From the NCBI GenBank assembly GCA_038751255.1, contig JBCDGN010000007.1, positions 1-64,000 of the forward strand: DNA of 64,000 nt. Direction: 5' to 3'. Of the stretch, positions 35,409-43,549 are shown one piece after another. The position numbers were made by a program, and so were the translations under genes. Every line of letters begins with the position of its first letter. The stretch's first letter is position 1. The notes beneath the pieces are model-generated. The model worked only from the letters and a program-made list of their open reading frames with translations, made no database searches and was not told the DNA's origin. This stretch comes from JANSYP01 sp038751255 (GTDB lineage: Bacteria; Pseudomonadota; Alphaproteobacteria; Rhodobacterales; Rhodobacteraceae).

Positions 35409-36174
35409 CGGCACTTGCGCCCAGATAGGCATCGAGCAAGACCGGGTTGGCTTGCGCCTCTGCCGCTGAGCCCTCAAACACCACGCGCCCCTGCGCCAGT
35501 GCGATGATCGGATGGCAATGATGCATCACGAAATCCATGTCATGTTCGATGATGACAAAGGTTTTGCCCTGGCGGTTCAGTGTCTCGATTTTGTCGATCA
35601 GGGTACCGGCGAGGCTGGGGTTCACCCCCGCGGCGGGTTCGTCCAACAAGATGATTTCTGGGTCGCCCATCAGCACGCGGGCAAGCTCGAGTAGTTTCAT
35701 CTGCCCGCCCGAGATTTTGCCCGCCGGGTGATCCGCAAGCGGGGCCAGCGTCATGAAGTCAAGAACCTCCATCGCGCGGTCACGAATATGAGTTTCTTGC
35801 GTCCGCATCGCCCGGCGGCGAAAGATCGGCCCGCCTGGGCGTTCGCCGATCTGGCCCAGGGGCGCGAGCATGACGTTTTCCAGGACGGTCATGCGGGCGA
35901 AAGGGCGGGGGATCTGAAAGGTCCTGCCCAGGCCTTCGGCAAAGAGACGCTCGGGCGAGAACCCGGTGACATCCGCCGCGCGCAACCTGACCCGGCCAGC
36001 GCTTGGGCGGATCGCCCCAGTGATGGCGTTGAAAAGCGTCGTCTTGCCTGCGCCGTTTGGCCCGATCAACCCGGTCATTTTGCCCTGCTGGACCGCAATA
36101 TCGACATGATCAACAGCGCGAAACGGCCCGAAATCGACCGTCAGATCTTGGGTGGCGAACACCGTATCAGCCAT
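35401..36174 (-). CDS. ABC ATPase LivG-type
   Basis: 257 residues with Walker A GPNGAGKTTLFNAITG, signature ISGGQMKLLELARVL, Walker B IILLDEPAAGVNP and the long LivG-specific insert after Walker A (RTFQIPRPFARMTVLENVML). It partners the LivF-type ATPase. The start overlaps the end of the upstream aldo/keto reductase gene by 8 nt, so the reductase and transporter are one transcription unit. Confidence 0.9.
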   Translation of the reverse strand: MADTVFATQDLTVDFGPFRAVDHVDIAVQQGKMTGLIGPNGAGKTTLFNAITGAIRPSAGRVRLRAADVTGFSPERLFAEGLGRTFQIPRPFARMTVLENVMLAPLGQIGERPGGPIFRRRAMRTQETHIRDRAMEVLDFMTLAPLADHPAGKISGGQMKLLELARVLMGDPEIILLDEPAAGVNPSLAGTLIDKIETLNRQGKTFVIIEHDMDFVMHHCHPIIALAQGRVVFEGSAAEAQANPVLLDAYLGASADA

Positions 36175-37252
36175 CCGATTGCGCCAGGATCTGATCGTCG
36201 GGTCGGGTGTTGAGATTGTATTTCATGATTTGGCCGTGGCGCGAGCCGCGGTCGCCTTCGAGCCCATAGACGGCCCCGCCTGGGCCATTGGACTGGGCTT
36301 GCACCGTGGCAATAGCAGCCATGTCATCGTCATCGAGCACCAGGTCAAAGACCTGCAGTGTTTTGGGCAAATGCTTGGCATAGCGTGCGCCTACAATCGC
36401 GGCGGCCACTTGCGGCTGGTCCAGCACCCAACGGGTGGCAACGGCGCTGAGCGATGCACCATGCTTGTCGCCGATCTGCCTGAGCGTCTGTAGCAGCCTT
36501 TGAAACAGGGACCATGGGCCGAACTCGTCGATGATCAGGCGGTATTTGACCAGGCTGCGATTTGTGAAGTCAAAGCCCGGGTCGGGCCGATCCAGCCAGC
36601 TTTCGGTCAGGAAACCGCCGGCCAGACTGCCGTAGCAAAGCAGATGCACCTCTTTCGCCGCGGCCCACTCGGCGAGCCCGTGGGACGGGCGCTGATCAAG
36701 GACCGAGTATTGGACCTGAGCTGCAACGATGTCATAGCCTGCCTCAACAAAGCGGCTGATCTGGGGCGCATCCCAGTTGGTCACACCGAGATTGGCAATC
36801 TTGCCCTTCGCCTGGCAGTCTTTGAGCACCTCCAGCGCTTGCACTGCGTTGCCCTGGCTAAGATCCCACCAGAAAAACTGTACCAGGTGGAGCCGGTCAA
36901 TCTGCAGGCGCGTTAGCGAACGATCGACAATCGCCTCCACCTCATTGGGGTCAAGATCCGCCAGTCGCGATAAATCGGGCACCAATTTGGTGTGGATGCG
37001 CACTTGGTTGGCCATGGCCGCACCGCGCCGCTGCCGCAGATCCGCAATGAACTCTCCGATCATCTCTTCGACACCGGTATAGATATCGGCGCAATCGAAG
37101 GTGGTGATCCCAGCCTCGACAAAAGCCTCCATATCGGCGATCGCGGCTGCCCGGTCGACCGCGCCGTGATCGCCCGCCAGCTGCCATCCGCCTTTGATCA
37201 CCCGTGAAATCTGATGGCCGGGCCGGAGCGTCTGTGACTCAACCTTGCTCAT
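36167..37252 (-). CDS. Aldo/keto reductase
   Basis: 361 residues from MSKVESQTLRPG at 37252; a longer frame enters the upstream gene. It is a (beta/alpha)8 NADPH-dependent reductase with FDCADIYTGVEEMIGEF (the catalytic Asp and Tyr), a Lys in RIHTKLVPD and His in HLVQFFWWDL replaced by Gln-Phe, a deviation also seen in its paralogue. VATRWVLDQPQVAAAIVGAR closes the cofactor site. It is paralogous to the N-terminal half of the fusion protein at 38409-39893 across the divergent promoter. It probably acts on the compound imported by the LivGFHM system (inference). Confidence 0.87.
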   Translation of the reverse strand: MSKVESQTLRPGHQISRVIKGGWQLAGDHGAVDRAAAIADMEAFVEAGITTFDCADIYTGVEEMIGEFIADLRQRRGAAMANQVRIHTKLVPDLSRLADLDPNEVEAIVDRSLTRLQIDRLHLVQFFWWDLSQGNAVQALEVLKDCQAKGKIANLGVTNWDAPQISRFVEAGYDIVAAQVQYSVLDQRPSHGLAEWAAAKEVHLLCYGSLAGGFLTESWLDRPDPGFDFTNRSLVKYRLIIDEFGPWSLFQRLLQTLRQIGDKHGASLSAVATRWVLDQPQVAAAIVGARYAKHLPKTLQVFDLVLDDDDMAAIATVQAQSNGPGGAVYGLEGDRGSRHGQIMKYNLNTRPDDQILAQSDG

Positions 37253-37619
37253 GAGGGCCGTCCTTTTGCCAGTAAGGCGTGCTGCGCTGATCGGGGAGCC
37301 CGGAGGTTTCGCTATGGGAAAACCAACGCTTGCCTTCGCGGATGATCCGAAACCGCCCGCCGCAATGGGGATCGGGGCAGGCAACTTCGGCATCGGTTGA
37401 CATCCAGTCGGCGGGGTCGGTCATGCGTTGTTTGGCCGGCAATAGCGGGAGCAGAGCGGCAAGGGCATACATCGACACGCGCTGGCCTTGGTCAAAGACC
37501 AAGGTTTCGCCGACGACGCGGAAACTTTCGCCTTCCACGTGGCGGCACACCGGCGTGCGACCGTCTAGAACCGTCTCGACCCGCAGATCATAGAGCCAGA
37601 AGCCCGCTTCGTCAGCCAT
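37239..37619 (-). CDS. TIGR04076-like small protein
   Basis: 126 residues, cytosolic. The N-terminal half (LYDLRVETVLDGRTPVCRHV, then GESFRVVGETLVFDQGQRVS) and the conserved CPDPHCGGRFRI element resemble the TIGR04076 family of small proteins of unknown function, with cysteines spaced C-x4-C that could bind metal. It is the first gene of the unit running through the aldo/keto reductase and LivGFHM, and overlaps the reductase start by 14 nt. The family call is from memory; no reaction is known. Confidence 0.6.
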   Translation of the reverse strand: MADEAGFWLYDLRVETVLDGRTPVCRHVEGESFRVVGETLVFDQGQRVSMYALAALLPLLPAKQRMTDPADWMSTDAEVACPDPHCGGRFRIIREGKRWFSHSETSGLPDQRSTPYWQKDGPHEQG

Positions 37620-37646
37620 CGATGCCCCGCGTTGATCTTAAGGGTG

Positions 37647-37673
37647 TTATCTGTGATATTTGATCATAGGTAA
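37647..37673. promoter_or_regulatory. Palindromic operator for the GntR-type regulator
   Basis: TTATCTGTGAT and ATCATAGGTAA form an imperfect inverted repeat (9 of 11 positions match) around a 5-nt centre. The element sits in the 105-bp space between the TIGR04076-like gene (minus) and the GntR gene (plus), the usual position for an FCD-type GntR operator controlling both units. Confidence 0.55.
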
Positions 37674-37724
37674 GCCGCAAAATACCTGTCAAGCCTCTGC
37701 AGAGGCAGCAAAAGGGGGGGGACT

Positions 37725-38408
37725 ATGACCCAGGCACAGATTGCGCCGCTTGACCAATCCAGCTTGCGTGACAGTGCCTATCAGGCGCTGCGGGACGCCT
37801 TCATCCGCGGTGCCTTTGCGCCCGGCGATGTGCTGTCTTTGCGCGCGCTTGCCGAACAGTTGGGGACCTCGATGACCCCGGTGCGCGAGGCGGTGCGCCG
37901 TCTGGTCGCCGAAGGCGCATTGATCGACACGCAAAGCCGCACGCTTTTGGTGCCGGATTTCTCTGCCCGGCGCATGGCGGACTTAAAGTCAGCCCGGCTG
38001 GCGCTGGAAACCATGGTGCTGGACCAGGCGATGGACCGGATCGACGCGGCTGGCATAGCAGAGCTTCGGGATGTGTTGCAGCCGTCCAGCGACCGCACCG
38101 ACTCGCGACCCGATCTGGTCCGGAATTACCGCTTTCATTTCCAGCTTTATCGCCATTCGGGATCGGAAGTTCTGATGCCGATCGTCGAGGCGCTTTGGGT
38201 GCAGTACGGGTCGTACCTCAATCTGATCATCCACAAGCAGGCCGCGCGCGAGATCGAGCAGGATCTTCATCATCTAGAGATCATCGCCGCGCTCGAGGCC
38301 GGTGAGCGAGACGCTGCAAAATCGGCGCTGAAAGCCGATATCGAGCGATCCTTCAATGTCCTCAATCTCGCGGCGGCGGGCGGTTCCGACCGCACAACGG
38401 AGCGCTGA
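37725..38408 (+). CDS. GntR-family regulator (FCD subfamily)
   Basis: 227 residues. The winged-helix domain is at residues 10-75 (AYQALRDAFIRGAFAPGDVL, LRALAEQLGTSMTPVREAVR) and the helical FCD ligand domain follows with NYRFHFQLYRHSGSEVLMPI, whose Asp/His residues normally hold a metal. FCD regulators sense organic acids or amino-acid derivatives. It is divergent from the TIGR04076/AKR/Liv unit and directly precedes the aldo/keto reductase-RidA gene with no gap (stop TGA then ATG), so it likely controls both. Confidence 0.9.
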   Translation: MTQAQIAPLDQSSLRDSAYQALRDAFIRGAFAPGDVLSLRALAEQLGTSMTPVREAVRRLVAEGALIDTQSRTLLVPDFSARRMADLKSARLALETMVLDQAMDRIDAAGIAELRDVLQPSSDRTDSRPDLVRNYRFHFQLYRHSGSEVLMPIVEALWVQYGSYLNLIIHKQAAREIEQDLHHLEIIAALEAGERDAAKSALKADIERSFNVLNLAAAGGSDRTTER

Positions 38409-39893
38409 ATGGTGCCCCGACAGGCTCCGGAGCGGACCGAGCTTGCCCCTGGATTGACCATCAGCCGCGTTCTGACCGGTCTTTGGCAGGTTGCCGATAT
38501 CGAGCGCAAATCGGGCCCGATTGATCCCGAGACCGGGGCGGATCACCTGCAGGCTTATGCGGATGCGGGCTTCGACACATTCGACATGGCCGATCATTAT
38601 GGCACGGCAGAGATCCTCACAGGCCGCTTGTTGAGCCGCTATGGCAGCACGGATCGCCCCGTTGCGATGACCAAATGGTGTCCAGCGCCGGGTCCGATGA
38701 CCGCCGCGATCGTGCGGCAAGGCGTCGAGGACCGTCTGGAGCGTCTCGGCGTGGATCGGATCGATCTGCTGCAATTTCATTGGTGGCTGTTTGAGCATCC
38801 TGCGTGGCTCGACGCCCTGCACGAACTGACCAGGTTGCGCCAAGAAGGTCTCATCGGCGAAATCGGGGTCACCAATTTCGATGCCGCGCATCTGCATCTT
38901 GCGCTGGCCGATGGCGTGCCGCTTCGCACCAATCAGGTATCGTTCTCGATGCTCGACCGCCGCGCGGCGGGTGCCTTGACCGAGCTTTGCCATGAGCGAT
39001 CTGTTAAGCTTCTGGCCTATGGGACGCTCGGCGGTGGTTTTCTGTCAGAGCGCTGGCTGGGACGCCCAGAGCCCCAGGACATCCCCGATTGGTCGAAGAT
39101 GAAATACAAGCGTTTCATCGATGTGGGGGGGGGGTGGGACGTGTTTCAGGGTCTCCTCCAAGACGTTCAGCGCATTGCCGCAAAGCACGGTGTCTCAATT
39201 CCCAATGTGGCGACCCGCTGGGTGTTGGAGCAGCCCGCCGTCGCCGGTACGATCATTGGCGCGCGGCTGGGCGAGAACATGCATGCAGGCGACAATGCGC
39301 GGCTTTTTTCCTTTGCGTTGGACGAAGATGATCACGCGCGTCTGGATGCAGCCTTTGCGGGCATGCGGTCGATCCCGGGCGATTGTGGAGACGAATATCG
39401 CAAACCCCCTTTTTTGACCGCATCGGGCGATCTCAGCCACCATCTCGATCAGATCCCGCTGGTCCATGCGGGCGCACCGGTCCCGCATCGGCCGGGTGCA
39501 ACCTGGGTGTCTGGCGGGTCGGAATGGGAAGATGTCGCTGGCTACTGCCGGGCGCAGCGGATTGGGGAGCGTGTTTTGGTGTCTGGCACCACGGCCACGA
39601 GCGGGGCGCGTCGGGTGGTTGCCCAGGGCGATGCCGGGGCGCAGACGACCTATATTCTAGACAAGATCCTGGCCGCGCTCTCGGCCCTCGGCGCCGAGGC
39701 AAAGGACGTGGTTCGCACGCGCATCTATCTGATTGATGAGACGGATGTGATGGCCGTGTCCCTGGCCCATGGCCGCGTCTTTGGTGCGATTAAACCGGCC
39801 AATACGCTTGTGGTCGTGGCCAAACTGATCGGCGATTTCCGCGTCGAGATCGAGGCCGAAGCGATCCTCCGCAGCGAGCAAGCCAGCCTATGA
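38409..39893 (+). CDS. Aldo/keto reductase-RidA fusion protein
   Basis: 494 residues in two parts. Residues 1-345 are an aldo/keto reductase ((beta/alpha)8) with FDTFDMADHYGTAEILTG, FHWWLFEHP and VATRWVLEQPAVAGTIIGAR. Residues about 370-494 are a RidA/YjgF-type domain (GERVLVSGTTATSGARRVVA, then VVRTRIYLIDETDVMAVSLA and ANTLVVVAKL), including an Arg at the position that binds the carboxylate in RidA and a late Glu in VEIEAEAIL. RidA hydrolyses reactive enamine/imine intermediates. The fusion suggests that the reductase generates or consumes an imine-containing product. It is joined to the GntR gene without a gap. Confidence 0.87.
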   Translation: MVPRQAPERTELAPGLTISRVLTGLWQVADIERKSGPIDPETGADHLQAYADAGFDTFDMADHYGTAEILTGRLLSRYGSTDRPVAMTKWCPAPGPMTAAIVRQGVEDRLERLGVDRIDLLQFHWWLFEHPAWLDALHELTRLRQEGLIGEIGVTNFDAAHLHLALADGVPLRTNQVSFSMLDRRAAGALTELCHERSVKLLAYGTLGGGFLSERWLGRPEPQDIPDWSKMKYKRFIDVGGGWDVFQGLLQDVQRIAAKHGVSIPNVATRWVLEQPAVAGTIIGARLGENMHAGDNARLFSFALDEDDHARLDAAFAGMRSIPGDCGDEYRKPPFLTASGDLSHHLDQIPLVHAGAPVPHRPGATWVSGGSEWEDVAGYCRAQRIGERVLVSGTTATSGARRVVAQGDAGAQTTYILDKILAALSALGAEAKDVVRTRIYLIDETDVMAVSLAHGRVFGAIKPANTLVVVAKLIGDFRVEIEAEAILRSEQASL

Positions 39894-40078
39894 ACCGGGC
39901 CCGGAGCGTCTTTGTCGGTTTTCTAAAACCAATAGAACAACCTGTGACATCGCCGGTCTTGTCACTATACATCAATCGAGGTTTCGGTTTCTTTGCTGGA
40001 GGAAACTGGATAGCGTTCGGACGTGCAAACCCAGATTGAAGGGGCCGTTCCAGGTATAGGACAGGTGCAAATTCGCAG

Positions 40079-41308
40079 ATGACAAAGCTTCGCCCGGAAC
40101 AGACAGAATTGCAGTCCAAAGCGCGTCAACTTGCGCGAGATCGGTTTCAGCCACGCGCTGCGGAAATAGACCGGACCGAGGACTATCCTTGGGACAGTGT
40201 CGAACAGCTCCGAGACGCGGGCTTTATGGGCATGACGATCCCGTCTGACTACGGCGGTCGTGGACTGGGGTATTTGGATGTTGTTCTCGTGATCGAAGAG
40301 ATCGCGCGGGTTTGCGGCGTCACAGCGCGCATCGTTGTCGAAGCGAATATGGGCGCGCTTGGAGCCATCATGGCCTATGGCACCCCGCAGCAGAAGAAAA
40401 TGGCAGCGGATTTGGTGCTTTCCGGCGATAAGCCTGCGATCTGTATCACAGAACCCGGCGCCGGCAGTGCCGCGACCGAAATGACCACGACGGCGGTCAA
40501 AGAGGGTGATCGCTATCGCATCAATGGCAAGAAACATTGGATTACCGGCGGTGGCGTGTCCCGGCTTCACCTCATCTTTGCGCGGGTTGTCGAGGACGGA
40601 ATACCTCTTGGGATCGCGGGTTTCATTTGCGACCGAGAGGACGCGCCTGGGTTGATCGTCGGTGCGCGCGAACCCGCGATGGGCCTGCGCGGCATTCCCG
40701 AGACAGAGATTATTTTTGACAATCTCGATGTGCATGAAAGCATGATGCTCAATCCACCTGAGGGACCGAGACATGGGTTTGGCAGTCTGATGTCAGCGTA
40801 TAATGCGCAGCGCATTGGTGCAGCAACCGTCGCCTTGGGCATCGCGCAAGGGGCCTATGACCTGGCCATCGACTACACAAAGACGCGCCGACAATTCGGA
40901 CGCCCCATCGCTGAGTTCCAAGGCTTGCAATGGATGCTGGCCGATATGTCCATCGGTCTTGAGGCCTCGCGCGCGTTGATCCACAAAGCCGCTGATTGCG
41001 GCGAGGCTTTCCCGGATATGCGAGAGGCCGCCCAGGCCAAGATCTTCGCGGCTGAAACTGCGGTGAAGGTGACAAACGATGCGCTCCAGCTTCATGGTGG
41101 TGCCGGGTATTCGCGCAACAACCCGTTGGAACGTATGGTGCGAGATGCGCGCATGTTCACCATAGGTGGCGGCACTGCCCAGATACTCCGCAATCAGGTG
41201 GCTGCGTCGATCCTTGGCCTAAAAACCTCGCAAAGCCGCGTGAGCGAAAGCGAGGCCAGTCCCAACAAGGACAGCCAGAGCGACAGCCGCATTGCCGCGA
41301 TCCGATGA
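40079..41308 (+). CDS. Acyl-CoA dehydrogenase-fold enzyme lacking the catalytic Glu (3-sulfinopropionyl-CoA desulfinase-like)
   Basis: 409 residues with the full acyl-CoA dehydrogenase layout: helical N-domain, FAD-binding CITEPGAGSAATEM at 122-135 and WITGGG at 154-159, and C-terminal LQLHGGAGYSRNNPLERMVR. The glutamate of the medium-chain type is replaced by Gly (TIGGGTAQ) and the alternative glutamate of the isovaleryl/long-chain type by Gln244 (YNAQRIGAA). Arg84 (VTARIVV) is also present. As I recall, 3-sulfinopropionyl-CoA desulfinase has exactly this Gln plus an Arg84, releasing sulfite rather than dehydrogenating. This points to organosulfur metabolism but the substrate is inference. 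A partial copy of the gene lies at 16855-17090. It converges with the LysR gene. Confidence 0.8.
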   Translation: MTKLRPEQTELQSKARQLARDRFQPRAAEIDRTEDYPWDSVEQLRDAGFMGMTIPSDYGGRGLGYLDVVLVIEEIARVCGVTARIVVEANMGALGAIMAYGTPQQKKMAADLVLSGDKPAICITEPGAGSAATEMTTTAVKEGDRYRINGKKHWITGGGVSRLHLIFARVVEDGIPLGIAGFICDREDAPGLIVGAREPAMGLRGIPETEIIFDNLDVHESMMLNPPEGPRHGFGSLMSAYNAQRIGAATVALGIAQGAYDLAIDYTKTRRQFGRPIAEFQGLQWMLADMSIGLEASRALIHKAADCGEAFPDMREAAQAKIFAAETAVKVTNDALQLHGGAGYSRNNPLERMVRDARMFTIGGGTAQILRNQVAASILGLKTSQSRVSESEASPNKDSQSDSRIAAIR

Positions 41309-41339
41309 AACGGGTCCTTGATGTGACATCACCCCTTTG

Positions 41340-42263
41340 TCAGACGGCTTTCAGAGCCGACAACACCCGCTGAAAACAAAGTTCTGAGGCTTGCGTCAGC
41401 GGGCGGACCCGACTGCGAATGACAAAGTAGGGTGTTACAGAGATTTCTTCGGACACCGAGAGCTGCCGGAGATTGGCGCCGAAGGCGTCCCCACAGAGCA
41501 GGTTTGCAACCTCGCGCGCCTGGGGGGCGATGATGTCAGAGGCTGCCAGCAGGGATTGGACGAACAACAACGAAGAGCTGTTGACCACGTTTTTTGGCGT
41601 GGGCAACCCGTTGCGCAGAAACGCGGCCTCAAGCGCACCGCGGATCGGAGAGCCCGGTTCCTGAATGACCCAGTCATAGTCCAAGAGCTTTGCCAGCGGG
41701 ATCGACTTTGCCCATGCGAGCGGGTGGTCCTTGCGCACGATCAAGGCGATGGGTTCATTCTGCGCTGGATGGGCGATGTAGTTCCGGGTGTCGAGATCCG
41801 GCGTGAACCGCGCAAGGATGAAATCGAGCCGCCCCGAGGCCAGCCCGCGCGTCATCTGTGCCGAGGGCCCGACCTCGACCGTGACCGACAGTCCAGGGGA
41901 CTCGCGGCGCATCGCGTCCACAACTGGTCCAACGATGCTGACTGCCGGTGCGGTTACGCTGCCAAGACGGATCTCCCCGGCAGAGCCTTGCGCCAGGCCG
42001 GTTACCTCTTTTTTCAGGCTGTCGAGTTCTGAGACGACCGTGCGCGCATGGCGCACGAAGGCATCGCCCGCCTCCGTAGGCTCCATGCCTTGTGGTGTTC
42101 GCTCAAACAGCGGAACGCCCAAATCCCGTTCCAAATCGCGCAAAATCCGCGACGCCGCGGGTTGAGAGATCGATCCAAGCTCGGCCGCGGCCTGCAGCTT
42201 TCCGGTTTCAGCGATCCGGAGCACCAGTTGGATATGGGCTGGTTTCAGTCGGATCGGATCCAT
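41340..42263 (-). CDS. LysR-family regulator (GbpR-like)
   Basis: 307 residues. HTH at 15-60 (IAETGKLQAAAELGSISQPA, ASRILRDLERDLGVPLFERT) and a LysR substrate domain ending LCFQRVLSALKAV. It resembles GbpR, which controls the periplasmic galactose/arabinose-binding protein ChvE in Agrobacterium, and is divergent from a chvE-like gene here. It should control the whole sugar operon at 42404-50546, with a sugar or sugar acid as inducer. Confidence 0.87.
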   Translation of the reverse strand: MDPIRLKPAHIQLVLRIAETGKLQAAAELGSISQPAASRILRDLERDLGVPLFERTPQGMEPTEAGDAFVRHARTVVSELDSLKKEVTGLAQGSAGEIRLGSVTAPAVSIVGPVVDAMRRESPGLSVTVEVGPSAQMTRGLASGRLDFILARFTPDLDTRNYIAHPAQNEPIALIVRKDHPLAWAKSIPLAKLLDYDWVIQEPGSPIRGALEAAFLRNGLPTPKNVVNSSSLLFVQSLLAASDIIAPQAREVANLLCGDAFGANLRQLSVSEEISVTPYFVIRSRVRPLTQASELCFQRVLSALKAV

Positions 42264-42403
42264 TCATCATACCATTTTTTGTAAGTCACATGCCGATAAT
42301 CGTATTTTACAGGTATGTCACGCCCACCTAGAGTTCACTTCAGGCCCATGGCCAAAAACACGGGGCGTCGACCTTCATTTTATGGCGTCTAGGGGAGGAA
42401 ATA

Positions 42404-43456
42404 ATGCAACTAAAAACCATCCTGGTTGCGGGTGCCGCAGCCATCGCAATGGTATCGTCTGCCTATGCAGAGGGCACCGTTGGTATTGCCATGCCGACCA
42501 AATCGTCATCGCGTTGGATTTCGGACGGGAACTCGATGGTCGAGCAGTTCCAAGCGGCGGGCTATGACACGATTTTGCAATATGCCGAAGACGACATTCC
42601 CAACCAACTGGCGCAGATCGAGAATATGATCACCAATGGGGTGGATGCGCTGGTGATCGCGGCGATCGATGGCACCACGCTGTCGAACGCGCTTGAAAAC
42701 GCCTATTACGCCGACATCGCCGTGATCGCTTATGACCGGCTGATCCGCGACAGCGAGTATGTCAGCTATTATGCGACCTTCGATAACTTCAAGGTCGGTG
42801 TGCAGCAGGCAACGTCGCTGGTGGATGGCTTGAAAGCGCGTTTCGGTGATGGCCCTTACAATGTGGAGCTTTTCGGCGGGTCGCCTGACGACAACAACGC
42901 GTTTTTCTTCTATGACGGCGCGATGTCGGTGCTGCAGCCGCTGATCGATGACGGCACGATCAATATCGTCTCTGGTCAGATGGGCATGGACACGGTCGGA
43001 ACGCTTCGCTGGGATGGCGCTGTTGCCCAGGCCCGGATGGATAACCTGCTGTCGGCCTATTACACTGACAATCAGGTGCATGGCGTCTTGTCACCCTATG
43101 ATGGGTTGTCGATTGGGATTTTGAGCTCGCTTAAAGGTGTGGGCTATGGCTCTGACGATCTGCAAATGCCGATAGTGTCTGGTCAGGATGCCGAGATCCC
43201 CTCAGTCAAATCTATCCTCACCGGCGAGCAATATTCCACGGTGTTCAAAGATACCCGCGAGCTGGCCCGTGTCACCGTGGGCATGGTCGATGCGTTGCTG
43301 AAGGGCGGGGATCCAGAGATCAACGATACCGAGACTTATCACAACGGGATCAAGGTCGTTCCCAGCTATTTGCTGGAGCCGGTTTCGGTCGATAGCAGCA
43401 ACTGGGAAGATATCCTGTTGGGCTCAGGATATTACACCTCGGATCAGATCCAGTAA
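42404..43456 (+). CDS. chvE: Multiple sugar-binding periplasmic protein (ChvE-like)
   Basis: 350 residues with signal peptide (MQLKTILVAGAAAIAMVSS, cleaved after AYA), then VGIAMPTKSSSRWISDGNSM and a type I sugar-binding fold (YAEDDIPNQLAQIENM, VIAAIDGTTLSNAL, FGGSPDDNNAFFFYDG) characteristic of ChvE/xylose-binding proteins. In Agrobacterium ChvE binds arabinose, galactose, glucose and related sugars. A strong GGGGAGGAAATA ribosome site precedes the ATG. It is the first gene of the operon and is separated from the ATPase gene by a stable hairpin, a usual way to keep the binding protein in excess. Confidence 0.9.
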   Translation: MQLKTILVAGAAAIAMVSSAYAEGTVGIAMPTKSSSRWISDGNSMVEQFQAAGYDTILQYAEDDIPNQLAQIENMITNGVDALVIAAIDGTTLSNALENAYYADIAVIAYDRLIRDSEYVSYYATFDNFKVGVQQATSLVDGLKARFGDGPYNVELFGGSPDDNNAFFFYDGAMSVLQPLIDDGTINIVSGQMGMDTVGTLRWDGAVAQARMDNLLSAYYTDNQVHGVLSPYDGLSIGILSSLKGVGYGSDDLQMPIVSGQDAEIPSVKSILTGEQYSTVFKDTRELARVTVGMVDALLKGGDPEINDTETYHNGIKVVPSYLLEPVSVDSSNWEDILLGSGYYTSDQIQ

Positions 43457-43478
43457 TCACCCCTCCCAACACTGGATC

Positions 43479-43514
43479 TTGGGACCGCGTTCCACCTGTC
43501 GCACGCGGTCCCAA
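43479..43514 (+). terminator. Strong intercistronic hairpin after chvE-like gene
   Basis: TTGGGACCGCGT and ACGCGGTCCCAA form a perfect 12-bp stem around a 12-nt loop, followed by AATTTG. It lies between the binding-protein and ATPase genes. It can act as a partial terminator or as a 3' stabiliser of the binding-protein mRNA. The short T-run favours the second or only partial termination. Confidence 0.7.
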
Positions 43515-43549
43515 AATTTGAACGGTAATCGCTGCCCACGAGGTGCTTG

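Noticed and set aside
39965..40774. 269-codon minus-strand frame
   Set aside because: It lies antisense to the acyl-CoA dehydrogenase-fold gene and has no domain of its own.
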